Assembly (NCBI RefSeq): GCF_042676245.1
Contig: NZ_JBHTKA010000001.1
Coordinates: 1-64,000 of the forward strand
Length of the DNA stretch: 64,000 nt
Direction: 5' to 3'
Source: Ohtaekwangia kribbensis
GTDB lineage: Bacteria; Bacteroidota; Bacteroidia; Cytophagales; Cyclobacteriaceae
Within the stretch, counting starts at the first letter, position 1. The number at the start of each line of letters is the position of its first letter. This document shows positions 1 to 8,728 of the stretch, piece by piece. Below the pieces are notes generated by a model. The model saw nothing but the letters and a program-made list of their open reading frames with translations, was not told the DNA's origin and did not search any database. The translations under genes and the position numbers were made by a program.

Positions 1-477
1 GGCAAGCAGCCTTTGAAGTTCAGAGTAGATGTTGCAATGATGGGTAAACTTGGCTTTGACATCGTAGTGCATGATCTGCCGGAGAAAGATCTGAAGTTCT
101 GCCAGCAGGCTATACAAAATTACAACGCATTCAAGCCTGTTATATGGCAGGGCGATCTGTATCGTTTGGCTGATCCGAAGGAAGGAAGTATGGCATCTTT
201 GCTCTACGTTCAACCTGATAAAAGCAAGGCTGTTGTATTCAACTACCTGGTGAATAACCGCTTTGGCGAATGGAGTAAGCTTCCGGTAAAGCTGAAAGGT
301 CTGGACGCAACCAAACGCTATAAAATACGGGAGACGAATCTATATCCCGGCACACAATCGCCAATCAATCCGGAGCAGATCTATTCCGGAGATTTCCTGA
401 TGAAAGTAGGTTTTAATCCCGATGTTAACGGTGGAAGAAAAAGTGTAGTGCTGGTGATCGAAGAAGTCGCTAGGTAA
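1..477 (+). CDS. alpha-galactosidase-like (GH36) C-terminal part, 5' truncated
   Basis: The frame is open from base 1, so the gene begins outside the window; about 158 residues remain. The fragment has the layout of the end of GH36-type alpha-galactosidases: a helical segment with LPEKDLKFCQQAI, the motif WQGDLYRLADP, then a beta-sandwich segment with DKSKAVVFNYL. Such enzymes remove alpha-galactosyl units, for example from galactosylated plant polysaccharides, which fits the neighbouring GH74 and GH3 genes. The catalytic aspartates lie upstream of the window. It converges on the TonB receptor gene, with a long hairpin between them. The family call is from motif memory and is moderately sure. 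Confidence 0.6.
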   Translation, partial: GKQPLKFRVDVAMMGKLGFDIVVHDLPEKDLKFCQQAIQNYNAFKPVIWQGDLYRLADPKEGSMASLLYVQPDKSKAVVFNYLVNNRFGEWSKLPVKLKGLDATKRYKIRETNLYPGTQSPINPEQIYSGDFLMKVGFNPDVNGGRKSVVLVIEEVAR

Positions 478-490
478 AAGCTGAAAACAA

Positions 491-527
491 CAGATATAGT
501 ATACCTGCCATGGGTATACTATATCTG
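491..527. terminator. 15-bp inverted repeat between convergent genes
   Basis: Arms CAGATATAGTATACC (491-505) and GGTATACTATATCTG (513-527) are exact reverse complements around a 7-nt loop. It lies between the convergent ends of the GH36-like gene and the TonB receptor gene. There is no clean T-tract on either side, so a shared bidirectional terminator is inferred from position and stem length. Confidence 0.55.
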
Positions 528-579
528 CTATCGGGCTCGCGGTTACTTTTCACAGCACCTCGAGTATCTCCACCACTTC

Positions 580-3390
580 TTAAATTTTCACATTTAACGC
601 GAGATTAAACATACTGCCCAGTTGACTAAAATGATAACCATCGTATGTCATTCGGGAATATCGCTGATTAAAAGTAACCAGGTTAGACTGAACCTTGATC
701 GCTGCAGGGTCATTCAAAATTGCATTGCCTTCCGCATTGAGCGCAACAAATTTCCATTCAGGCAAAACGTTGAAAATATTGTTGGCATTAAACGTTACAG
801 AAACAGCATCATCAAACTGGTAGCTTATGCCGAGGTCAGTAACCACTTTTGTTAAAAACTCTATTTGAAGATTATTATTCATACCGGCATTTCTGAATTT
901 GGTTGGTCCGAATGCTGTATTTGTCAACGTGAAGTTAAACTTGCCAAGTGTATAGTCTGCGCCAAGTATCGCCTTGTATTTTGGACGCGATGTAAACATC
1001 AATGCTTCCTGTGTAGCATTCAGTACGGTCTGTCCCGCTTCAGCAATTATCGCAGGATTTTTTACACGGCCTTCTCTTTTGTTTTCCAACGTATAGTTAC
1101 CGGCCAGGTTCAATCTCAAAGTACCATTTCCAACAGCAATGTTCTTATAGCTTGCAACGAAATCAATACCAGCGGTGCGTGTATCCAGAGCGTTGGCAAA
1201 GAAACTAAGTCCTACAATATTATTACTCGCCAATACTTGATCTAAACGGGCATCCGGATTACCACTTGGACCTATATTATTACCCAATACAATTCTGTTT
1301 TTTACTTTTATGTTGTAATAATCAATAGTAAAATTGAAATTCTCACCGGGCTTTGCTCCTATACCTATTGTCAGGTTGGTAGACTTCTCTGCGTCAAGCC
1401 TGGGAACGCCAACGAGTTTAGCCTGAGGCGACACGTTGTTAACAAGACCGGAAACCTGGATACCCTGGCCCGGGACAAAACCATACTGCGTTTTCTGAAC
1501 ATTTATCTGGTGTAATGACGGAGCCCTGAAGCCCGTTGAAATGGAACCTCGCAGTGTAATCTTGTCATCCAGCAATTTATAGCGTGAGCTGAACTTGTAC
1601 ACAAAGGCATCACCGAAGTCGCTATAATCTTCATAACGTCCGGCAGCGTTCACCAGGAAATTTTCGGTTAAGTCGACACCAACATCCACATAGCCTCCAA
1701 AGTTATATCGGTCTGACTTGAAAGAATTTTCTGCACTGTTCCCCGCGAACGAGTCTGCGCCACCGCCTTCATAAGATGCACGATCACCTTCGATGATCTC
1801 AAAATTTTCGGATCTGAATTCAGAACCGAATGCTATATGTACTTTCTCAGCCACTGTTCTCGATATATCTACATTGCCTACATAGTGAGAAAAACTATAC
1901 CCGCCCGCTCTGAATATGATCGGACTCTTTTCTCTATACAATACATTTCCCTGTGAATCAGTAAGCCCTGCTGTATTTCTGTTAACGGAATTGGAGACCG
2001 TATATAATTGTTTGTTCCCACCGGTTGTAAAACTCACATCGGTGTTCCATCCGTTTTTGTTCGTTCTGAAACCAACGGTACTATTATAATCATTCAGGTC
2101 GCCATCAAATGTAGGAAGGTAACCCGCGTATTGTTCTCCTGCAGGCGTTAGCAAACCATAATCTGTAGGTCGCCAATACGGGGTTCGATAATTGGCGAAG
2201 CTATTTACCTTTTTGTAAATATAGGCTGCATTGAAATATAGCTCTGCATGTTCGTTGATATCAAATCCTCCGTTCACCAGGAATTTGGAAGCTGCCGTTG
2301 CCGGTGATCCGTTGATGTTACCGGCATCCGGTTTAACAGCAAGGAAAGTTTTTACCTGGTTTATATCAGCACCAAAGTCAGACGCTTCACCTTCTGCATC
2401 TACTGTACCCGGGCGATTAGCAAGACCTACTTTTGACAGATCGATTGTATAGTTAATGTATCCTTTGCCAGAGATATTTATACCATTATTCAAACTCAAC
2501 CCGATCATTTTACCATCGCCTTTTGATGTTATCCCGGTTCTGAATGTGAACGAACCTCCATCGGTATTGTCTTTCAGAACCACATTCATAACACCTGCAA
2601 TGGCGTCTGATCCGTATTGGGCAGATGCTCCATCCCGAAGTACTTCAACGCGCTTAATGGCATCTATTGGTATAGCGGATATATCGGCACCACTTTCTCC
2701 ACGTCCTGGAGATGTTTGGGTATATATCAGGGCACTTGCATTTTTCCGCTTACCGTTAATAAGAACGAGCGTTCGACTCGGCCCCATATTCCTGATCTCA
2801 TACGGATCTAATAGCGAGGTCGCATCGTTTACCGGTGTCTGCACGGTATTGAAAGACGGCACTCTATATTGTAACGCTTTATCAAACGTAAGCTGCCCCG
2901 TACCGAGAAGTTCTTTAACGGATATATTATCAATAGGGAGTGGTGAATCCGTAACGGTACGCTGTGCAGCGCGGCTTCCTACTGCTATAACAACTTCATC
3001 GAGTTGACCAGCCGCTTCTTCCATCACAATGGTCATACTGCCAGACTCCGGTATAGCAGTTTCAATGGTAGCAAAACCAATAAATGAAAAAGACAGATGC
3101 GTGGTTGTTTTACGAACCTGCATCGAAAACTTGCCATCGGAGTCAGTATATGTTCCTGCTTGTTTGCTCTTGAAAGCAACGGCAACACCGGGCAAAGGAA
3201 CGCCTGCAGTATCTTTTACTATGCCGGAAACCAATCGGGAACTTTGTGCTACACTTAGCTGACATGATAAAATTGCCAGTATAGAAAAAATAAACATCCG
3301 GAACTTGACGTGTGTCCGAAATAAGGCCGCGTGCTGTTGCCAGCGAATGGCAATAGACGTGCACTCTGTACATTTAGTAGAAAAAGCCAT
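580..3390 (-). CDS. TonB-dependent outer-membrane receptor
   Basis: 936 residues from the first ATG. A signal peptide (MFIFSILAILSCQLSVAQ) begins at Met32, so the true start may be 3297. Residues about 52-135 form a carboxypeptidase-regulatory-like domain (SGIVKDTAGVPLPGVAV). A plug follows (LINGKRKNAS, VEVLRDGASAQYGSDAIAGVMNVVL), and the rest is a 22-strand-type barrel with the usual terminal TonB-receptor segment ending in NLALNVKI. It would import a ligand across the outer membrane using TonB energy. No SusD-like lipoprotein lies beside it, so it is not a standard SusCD pair; the cargo could be an oligosaccharide released by the adjacent GH74/GH3 enzymes or something else. Its upstream region is a duplicate of that of the sensor kinase. 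Confidence 0.9.
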   Translation of the reverse strand: MAFSTKCTECTSIAIRWQQHAALFRTHVKFRMFIFSILAILSCQLSVAQSSRLVSGIVKDTAGVPLPGVAVAFKSKQAGTYTDSDGKFSMQVRKTTTHLSFSFIGFATIETAIPESGSMTIVMEEAAGQLDEVVIAVGSRAAQRTVTDSPLPIDNISVKELLGTGQLTFDKALQYRVPSFNTVQTPVNDATSLLDPYEIRNMGPSRTLVLINGKRKNASALIYTQTSPGRGESGADISAIPIDAIKRVEVLRDGASAQYGSDAIAGVMNVVLKDNTDGGSFTFRTGITSKGDGKMIGLSLNNGINISGKGYINYTIDLSKVGLANRPGTVDAEGEASDFGADINQVKTFLAVKPDAGNINGSPATAASKFLVNGGFDINEHAELYFNAAYIYKKVNSFANYRTPYWRPTDYGLLTPAGEQYAGYLPTFDGDLNDYNSTVGFRTNKNGWNTDVSFTTGGNKQLYTVSNSVNRNTAGLTDSQGNVLYREKSPIIFRAGGYSFSHYVGNVDISRTVAEKVHIAFGSEFRSENFEIIEGDRASYEGGGADSFAGNSAENSFKSDRYNFGGYVDVGVDLTENFLVNAAGRYEDYSDFGDAFVYKFSSRYKLLDDKITLRGSISTGFRAPSLHQINVQKTQYGFVPGQGIQVSGLVNNVSPQAKLVGVPRLDAEKSTNLTIGIGAKPGENFNFTIDYYNIKVKNRIVLGNNIGPSGNPDARLDQVLASNNIVGLSFFANALDTRTAGIDFVASYKNIAVGNGTLRLNLAGNYTLENKREGRVKNPAIIAEAGQTVLNATQEALMFTSRPKYKAILGADYTLGKFNFTLTNTAFGPTKFRNAGMNNNLQIEFLTKVVTDLGISYQFDDAVSVTFNANNIFNVLPEWKFVALNAEGNAILNDPAAIKVQSNLVTFNQRYSRMTYDGYHFSQLGSMFNLALNVKI

Positions 3391-3519
3391 AATTAAAATT
3401 TAAATGATTACCTGATCTTTAAACAAGCCACTATGGCAACCGGGCATCATCGTCCAGTCAATTGTTATTACGAGTGACGTATACCTATATATAGTTGCCA
3501 TAACACCCTTGATTTATGA

Positions 3520-3680
3520 CCGAAGATAATTTGCGGCTATAAACTTGAATCTCCGTAATACTACTGATATCAAAATGCATCGAACACGCAGATATCTCTC
3601 CTAAGGCTGTGTGCATAGATATTCCAACGCCTCAATTGTTACAATGAGACTATTTATATACATGATTGAGATGTCTTATA
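3520..3680 (-). promoter_or_regulatory. upstream element, copy A (shared with sensor kinase)
   Basis: The 560-bp gap 3391-3951 has no gene I can support. From 3520 it holds a stretch of about 160 bp that aligns with 12233-12390 upstream of the sensor kinase. The first 78 positions match at about 62 (hand count), including CCGAAGATA, TGCGG, CTCCGTAATA and AACACGCA. Orientation relative to the gene is the same in both places, so a shared regulatory region is inferred. Confidence 0.6.
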
Positions 3681-3951
3681 AAGTGGTTAAAAACCTGAAT
3701 TGGGTGTAGCACCTGGCAAAAAAAATAAACCGTAATTAAAACGCGAGCGGTGAGTCCGTACAAACAGAAATTATTAGATCAATCGCAGTCGTATCCTTTA
3801 TAGAATTATTGGAAGGATACAGTGCCGTGTAACATAAAATATAGCCGGCAGCCTATATATAGATTTATACAATCCTGTGTAATTATAAGTATGGTCGTGT
3901 AAAAATACCTTCGCACAACCATCCCCATCCCTGATATATATTAAAAATTAT

Positions 3952-5904
3952 CTATTTTTCAGTAACCCCTTTCCACTCATCGGTTCTAAAAGGGACAGCT
4001 GGTAAATGCTCTGAATTGATGAGATTGCATTCGGGATTATCCGCCCAGGCATATCGCACCGCTACAGGATCGGCAACTTTATCAGAATATACTATAACTT
4101 CATTCCCTTCAACAATTCCGTTGGCCCAATAAAACTGCTTGTCTTTACCGGCTATTGCCAAACCTGTTACTCCCTTTCCATCTCTTGTAGAAAGACCTGA
4201 ACCAGTATTTGTAAAGCTGATGCGAATGCGATTGCCTTCCTTTCTGTAATTTTTATACACCGGGCCGCACGCAACCCCCTCGTGCTTATAGGCAATGTTG
4301 TTGGCTACTAAAGCAAGTCGGTATCCTACATCCTGTTTATTTTTCGGATGGATATCATTCGCTTCGCCTATATCAATGGCACAAGCCATACCTGTATTAG
4401 ATTGTGAGAGCGTCAGCGTTTGTGCCTCCCGTAATTCAGCCCAGGAGCTTTCCGATGGAAGTGGATTTGTTTTCATATAGTTTGCCAGCTGAACAAACAG
4501 GAATGGAAGATTACCCTGCTGCCAGCGTTGCCGCCAGTCTGTAATCAGCATCGGAAATAACGTTCTATAGTCATAAGCTGCGTAAGCATTCGACTCGCCT
4601 TGATACCAGATAAATCCCTTGATGCCGTACGGGATCAGCGGGTATATCATTGCATTGAAAAGCACGGTAGGGTAATATTGATAGTTGAGCATTTTCGGAA
4701 AGGCAGGTTCAAGGTCTTTTTTATACAACCATTTTCCCGCCAAAGAAAATTTAGAAGTGCCATCGGTAATATATAGATCCTCTGCCGGAGGATTCAAGCC
4801 ACCACCACCCCATAGCATCGCTATTCTCACAGCTATCGTATTCTCGCCTTGTTGCACCAAATGTGCCGGTATAGTAAAAGAATGAGTAGCATGAGCATTC
4901 CATATATTCTTGCAAATCTCCTGTCCGTTGAAATACAATGAATAGTTCATCTCAGGATGTCCCAGACTGATCGTTAGATCTTTCTTCGTGAATGATTCAG
5001 GCAACGTGACTTTTTTTCGCAACCAAATCATTCCTTCATAACTACCAATTCCAAAATCTTTTACCACCTTGGGCATGTCAACCGTTGGCCAGTTAGCATC
5101 ATTATAGTCAATAGTCGGAACTGTTTTATCCGTATTATGCTGAGGGTTGTAAACTATATCCCAGATACGAATCCAATTCAAGCTATCGGCCAGAAGATCC
5201 TCGCGATCCAAATGAAGTGTATCATTACTGAGCGTTTTTGCTTTGGTAATTGGTGATGTCAGCAACATGTCGCGGCTCGTCCAGGCCTCTACCGGTGTGC
5301 CACCCCACGTACTTTGAATAATTCCTATCGGAACTTTCTCATCGGCATGAATCTTACGAGCGAAGTAGTAAGCCACCGCTGACCACTCCTTCACATTTAC
5401 AGAATCACAAGTCTTCCATTTACCAGCATGAATGTCGGATTGAGGTTTTAATTGTTTATCGTGTTCAACAACCAGGAAACGAATTTGTGGAAAGTCAGCA
5501 TTTGCAATTTCCTTCTTTGCATCGCGTGCCTGTTGTACCTGCCACTCCATGTTCGACTGACCTGAGGCAACCCAGACATCACCAATAAGAATTCCTTTCA
5601 AACTAATTTTAGAATCGGTTTTGCCCGACTCAGCAACCTCGAGTATATAGGGGCCGCCTGCTTTAAATACTGGAAATTTAATTTGCCATTTTCCCTCTTT
5701 GCTTGCTGTTGTGGTTGCCTGTACGTTGCCAAGTTTGGCAATGATGTGTGCACCCGGAGTTGAATTTCCCCACACCGGAATTCTTATACCTCTTTGCAAC
5801 ACCATACCATCGCCAAACACTTTAGCCAAACTAATTTGAGCGTGAGTATATCCGGGAAGAAAAAAAATTAGTAACGAAAGCAAAATCTGTACGGGCAATC
5901 TCAT
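3952..5904 (-). CDS. sialate O-acetylesterase-like secreted SGNH esterase
   Basis: 650 residues with a clear signal peptide (about 1-22, ending THAQ). The SGNH/SASA fold is shown by the nucleophile block VWVASGQSNMEW, the oxyanion/substrate block STWGGTPVEAWTS and WYQGESNA. A beta-sandwich insert (LTISLGHPEMNYSLYFNGQ) lies between the two catalytic halves, as in family members of this length. The class removes O-acetyl groups from sialic acids or, in plant-biomass loci, from acetylated hemicellulose. Next to a GH74 gene, deacetylation of xyloglucan or xylan is the likelier role, by inference. It follows GH74 by 92 bp on the same strand and probably shares a transcript. Confidence 0.8.
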   Translation of the reverse strand: MRLPVQILLSLLIFFLPGYTHAQISLAKVFGDGMVLQRGIRIPVWGNSTPGAHIIAKLGNVQATTTASKEGKWQIKFPVFKAGGPYILEVAESGKTDSKISLKGILIGDVWVASGQSNMEWQVQQARDAKKEIANADFPQIRFLVVEHDKQLKPQSDIHAGKWKTCDSVNVKEWSAVAYYFARKIHADEKVPIGIIQSTWGGTPVEAWTSRDMLLTSPITKAKTLSNDTLHLDREDLLADSLNWIRIWDIVYNPQHNTDKTVPTIDYNDANWPTVDMPKVVKDFGIGSYEGMIWLRKKVTLPESFTKKDLTISLGHPEMNYSLYFNGQEICKNIWNAHATHSFTIPAHLVQQGENTIAVRIAMLWGGGGLNPPAEDLYITDGTSKFSLAGKWLYKKDLEPAFPKMLNYQYYPTVLFNAMIYPLIPYGIKGFIWYQGESNAYAAYDYRTLFPMLITDWRQRWQQGNLPFLFVQLANYMKTNPLPSESSWAELREAQTLTLSQSNTGMACAIDIGEANDIHPKNKQDVGYRLALVANNIAYKHEGVACGPVYKNYRKEGNRIRISFTNTGSGLSTRDGKGVTGLAIAGKDKQFYWANGIVEGNEVIVYSDKVADPVAVRYAWADNPECNLINSEHLPAVPFRTDEWKGVTEK

Positions 5905-5996
5905 TGATTTATATTGTCTTTTTATACGTTTAAAAAAAAATTCACACCAGGATTTTAGGAACCTGACAACCTATATTTCCAATTCTTATTTGATGA

Positions 5997-8438
5997 TCAC
6001 TTCTTAACGGCTCTTCTGATCGTTGTAGAGCCCTGCTGATCAACCAACTCGATAAGATATATTCCTGCAGGCAAATCTTTCAGGGATACTATTGCATTAT
6101 CTCCCTGAATAAGAATACTGCTTAACCGTTTACCCCGCTCATCGAGAAGTGTAACGCTACGCAACGTACCGGCATTCGGAATGGTAATGGTTGATGTTGT
6201 TGGATTCGGATACATCAGTAAACCCTGGCCTTCATCATGAATGCTCGTAACAGTTTCCGGCTCTGGTTCCGGCTTGGCATTTACATCATACCAGTAAATT
6301 ATACCTCTTCCACCGCCTGCACTCATATATACTCTTCCGGCAACGTTCATATCTCCGATCAGAAATGGTGCACCTGCAAATTCATTTGCATCATCGTTCA
6401 TCCTGAGCCATGTAGTGCCTTGATCTGTTGATCTGAAAAGGCCCGTTACACCTGATACCGTTCCCCAGATAAAAATGGTGGGATAGTTAGCGGCCTGCAT
6501 GGTTTTTCCGATACCAATCGATTTGCAGTACGTTACATTCGCTATCGTTGTATAGGTCACACCATGGTCGGTGGAGTACTTTAATCCATTGAAAGCAAGA
6601 GGCACCCACACATGCCCTTCAAAACCCGGCACGGTTCGGATCAACGTTGCTTCCCAAGGATGATTCGCAGTTGTTCGGCCCGGTGTACCTGCAAGTGTAA
6701 ACGTGACTCCTTTATTAGAACTTTGGAGCATTTGACCATTCGTTGGATTATATATATAGAAGTAATTGGCGTTTACCGGGTCTGCCACCGGAATAGCATC
6801 TCCCAGCGATACGCCCGAACAGCTTGACCAGCTTCCTCCATTGTTGGTAGTATAGTATGTTGTGGATGACCACGCAGGACAATGCAGTATGGTAACTCCA
6901 TCTGCACTGATCGCTACCCTTCCTGCAGAGCCCTTGTTCGTAGCAGCCCCGGTCCATGAGGAACCTTTATCAGAGGAATAGTATATAACGTTGCCTCCGT
7001 TAGAAGCTCTTACCACTTTGTTTGTGTTGTTGCCTGCATACGCGATGCTATGGTTATTCCCATCGGAAGGTGTAAGTTTTTTTGACGGATACGAAGTGAG
7101 CGGCTCATGCACAAAGCCCGTTACATCTCCGAAAGAAGAAATAAGCGGACCTCCGGGAATGCTTATTCCGTCTATGAAAGCTGTCTCTTCAATTCCTATC
7201 ACATCATATTTCCAGGATGGATTTGTTGCTGCAATATTGGAGCAAGTATATACTCCGCCCCCTCCTATCACACGCACTTTTAACGGATCAGCATGATCGA
7301 ACTCAATACAGTCCATCCAGTTGACCGCTCCTCCCTCTGTCCATCCCATACCGTTGGCATCATAAGTGGCATTGATTCCGTTTTTAAGTGTCCAGGTTAA
7401 TCCTCCATCGGTAGAGAGAAAAATAAAATCTCCCCAGCCCGTACCGAACTGGTTGTTCCAATACATGCCACACGTGGACACCAATACCCTGTTAACATTA
7501 TTAGGATCTATACTTACACCTCCGTATGGATAGTCCTGCCAATGAGCAGGCGTAACGTTGGTCCACGCGCCTGTTGATGTGTTGAGTTTATATACCTTGC
7601 CTAGTCCACCACTGGATGCCGGACCAGCATCATCAGCATGAGTAACATACAGGGTAGTTCCCTGCAGTGCGGCCCGGTGCGGCATAAAGCCGGTAGTTGC
7701 CGAAATGTCGGTAAAGGTTGCGCCTCCGTTGGTGCTCTTGTAAATATTTGCGCCCCCTGTACGTGAAACACCTATATATATAGTTTGAGTTGCTCCACCT
7801 GCTATGTTGCTGGAGGGATCAAAAATGACAAAGCATATTCCGTTTTCATTCGGCGTAGTCGTTACACCACTCCAGGCAAGGTTCCAGGTAACACCGGCAT
7901 CTATACTCTTCCATAATCCGTTGGCCCTGGTTCCACAGAAAAGTATATTACTGTTTTTCGGATCTACGGCAAGACGTTCTCCGTTACCACGACCACTGCC
8001 ATTTCCATGTGCTTTAAATTTAGAAGTAACATCGGTATACGTGAATGTATTCCCCTTGTCGGTGGATTTCAATATAGCCGTTCTTCCGTTGTTGATATAG
8101 GAGGTGCCGCAGAGCATATATATATTATTGGGATTCTGCGGATCCAATGCCAGAGCCTCAACGCCAATAAATCCGTTCTCCGACTCATTGATCCAGTCCA
8201 TCAGTTGAACCCATTTACTGTTGGCAGCATCCCAGCGGTAAGCTCCGCCTACATCGGTACGGCAATACATATCGCCTGATGCTTTGTGGGTAATGATTCC
8301 GGTCACAAATCCACCACCTCCAATCGGTGCATTCTTCCAGCTATAGGTTTCGGTTTGAGATCGTCCTTCTATCGAAGCAACTAAAAAGAGTAAAATTGCT
8401 GCGAAGGTCTTCAACATGGTTGTAAAAATCAGGCGCAT
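5997..8438 (-). CDS. GH74 xyloglucanase-like enzyme with T9SS sorting domain
   Basis: 813 residues, signal peptide about 1-27 (alternative ATG at 8417). It has two seven-bladed propeller regions with BNR-type Asp-box repeats (STDGGLTWT, STDQGTTW). The GH74 opening WKNAPIGGGGFVTGI is followed by CRTDVGGAYRWD, which holds the candidate catalytic Asp; a second conserved block is NWMDCIEFDHADP. GH74 enzymes cut the beta-1,4-glucan backbone of xyloglucan. The last 75 residues (LLMYPNPTTSTITI to the end) match a type A Por-secretion C-terminal domain, so export through T9SS to the cell surface is expected. Confidence 0.88.
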   Translation of the reverse strand: MRLIFTTMLKTFAAILLFLVASIEGRSQTETYSWKNAPIGGGGFVTGIITHKASGDMYCRTDVGGAYRWDAANSKWVQLMDWINESENGFIGVEALALDPQNPNNIYMLCGTSYINNGRTAILKSTDKGNTFTYTDVTSKFKAHGNGSGRGNGERLAVDPKNSNILFCGTRANGLWKSIDAGVTWNLAWSGVTTTPNENGICFVIFDPSSNIAGGATQTIYIGVSRTGGANIYKSTNGGATFTDISATTGFMPHRAALQGTTLYVTHADDAGPASSGGLGKVYKLNTSTGAWTNVTPAHWQDYPYGGVSIDPNNVNRVLVSTCGMYWNNQFGTGWGDFIFLSTDGGLTWTLKNGINATYDANGMGWTEGGAVNWMDCIEFDHADPLKVRVIGGGGVYTCSNIAATNPSWKYDVIGIEETAFIDGISIPGGPLISSFGDVTGFVHEPLTSYPSKKLTPSDGNNHSIAYAGNNTNKVVRASNGGNVIYYSSDKGSSWTGAATNKGSAGRVAISADGVTILHCPAWSSTTYYTTNNGGSWSSCSGVSLGDAIPVADPVNANYFYIYNPTNGQMLQSSNKGVTFTLAGTPGRTTANHPWEATLIRTVPGFEGHVWVPLAFNGLKYSTDHGVTYTTIANVTYCKSIGIGKTMQAANYPTIFIWGTVSGVTGLFRSTDQGTTWLRMNDDANEFAGAPFLIGDMNVAGRVYMSAGGGRGIIYWYDVNAKPEPEPETVTSIHDEGQGLLMYPNPTTSTITIPNAGTLRSVTLLDERGKRLSSILIQGDNAIVSLKDLPAGIYLIELVDQQGSTTIRRAVKK

Positions 8439-8576
8439 GATGTCTGGGATAAAAAGTCTTCAACATCCTCCGTGCTCACGGAAAACGAATTCGCAATGTA
8501 TGTTCCGGACACCAGTCTGATGGACATCGAAAGTCCCAAAGAACTGGTGCAAGAGTATAAAAACCAGCGAAAATCT

Positions 8577-8598
8577 GCGTGTTCGACCGGGAACACGC
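8577..8598 (-). terminator. hairpin downstream of sensor kinase
   Basis: Exact 8-bp arms GCGTGTTC (8577-8584) and GAACACGC (8591-8598) around a 6-nt loop. On the minus strand the stem is followed by AGATTTTCGCTGGTTTTTAT, which is T-rich. It lies 130 bp after the sensor-kinase stop and before GH74, so it likely separates the two transcripts. Confidence 0.5.
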
Positions 8599-8672
8599 TT
8601 GATATAGTATAAAGTTTACAGCTAAAATCAAGACGATTGTATTATCCGTTTAAACAGTTTGTTCCCAATAGC

Positions 8673-8691
8673 TATACCATGGCATGGTATA
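8673..8691. promoter_or_regulatory. palindrome TATACCATG-G-CATGGTATA
   Basis: A perfect 9-bp-arm palindrome with a 1-bp centre, in the 290-bp gap (8439-8728) between the GH74 start and the end of the sensor kinase. It could be an operator for the GH74-esterase transcript or part of the kinase 3' end. I see no gene in this gap. Confidence 0.35.
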
Positions 8692-8728
8692 TTTCAAATG
8701 CTCCCGGGCAAGCTGATAGTACACGCGC

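Noticed and set aside
580..5904. SusC/SusD polysaccharide utilisation pair
   Set aside because: The receptor has SusC-like traits but no SusD-like lipoprotein is adjacent; the neighbour is an SGNH esterase.
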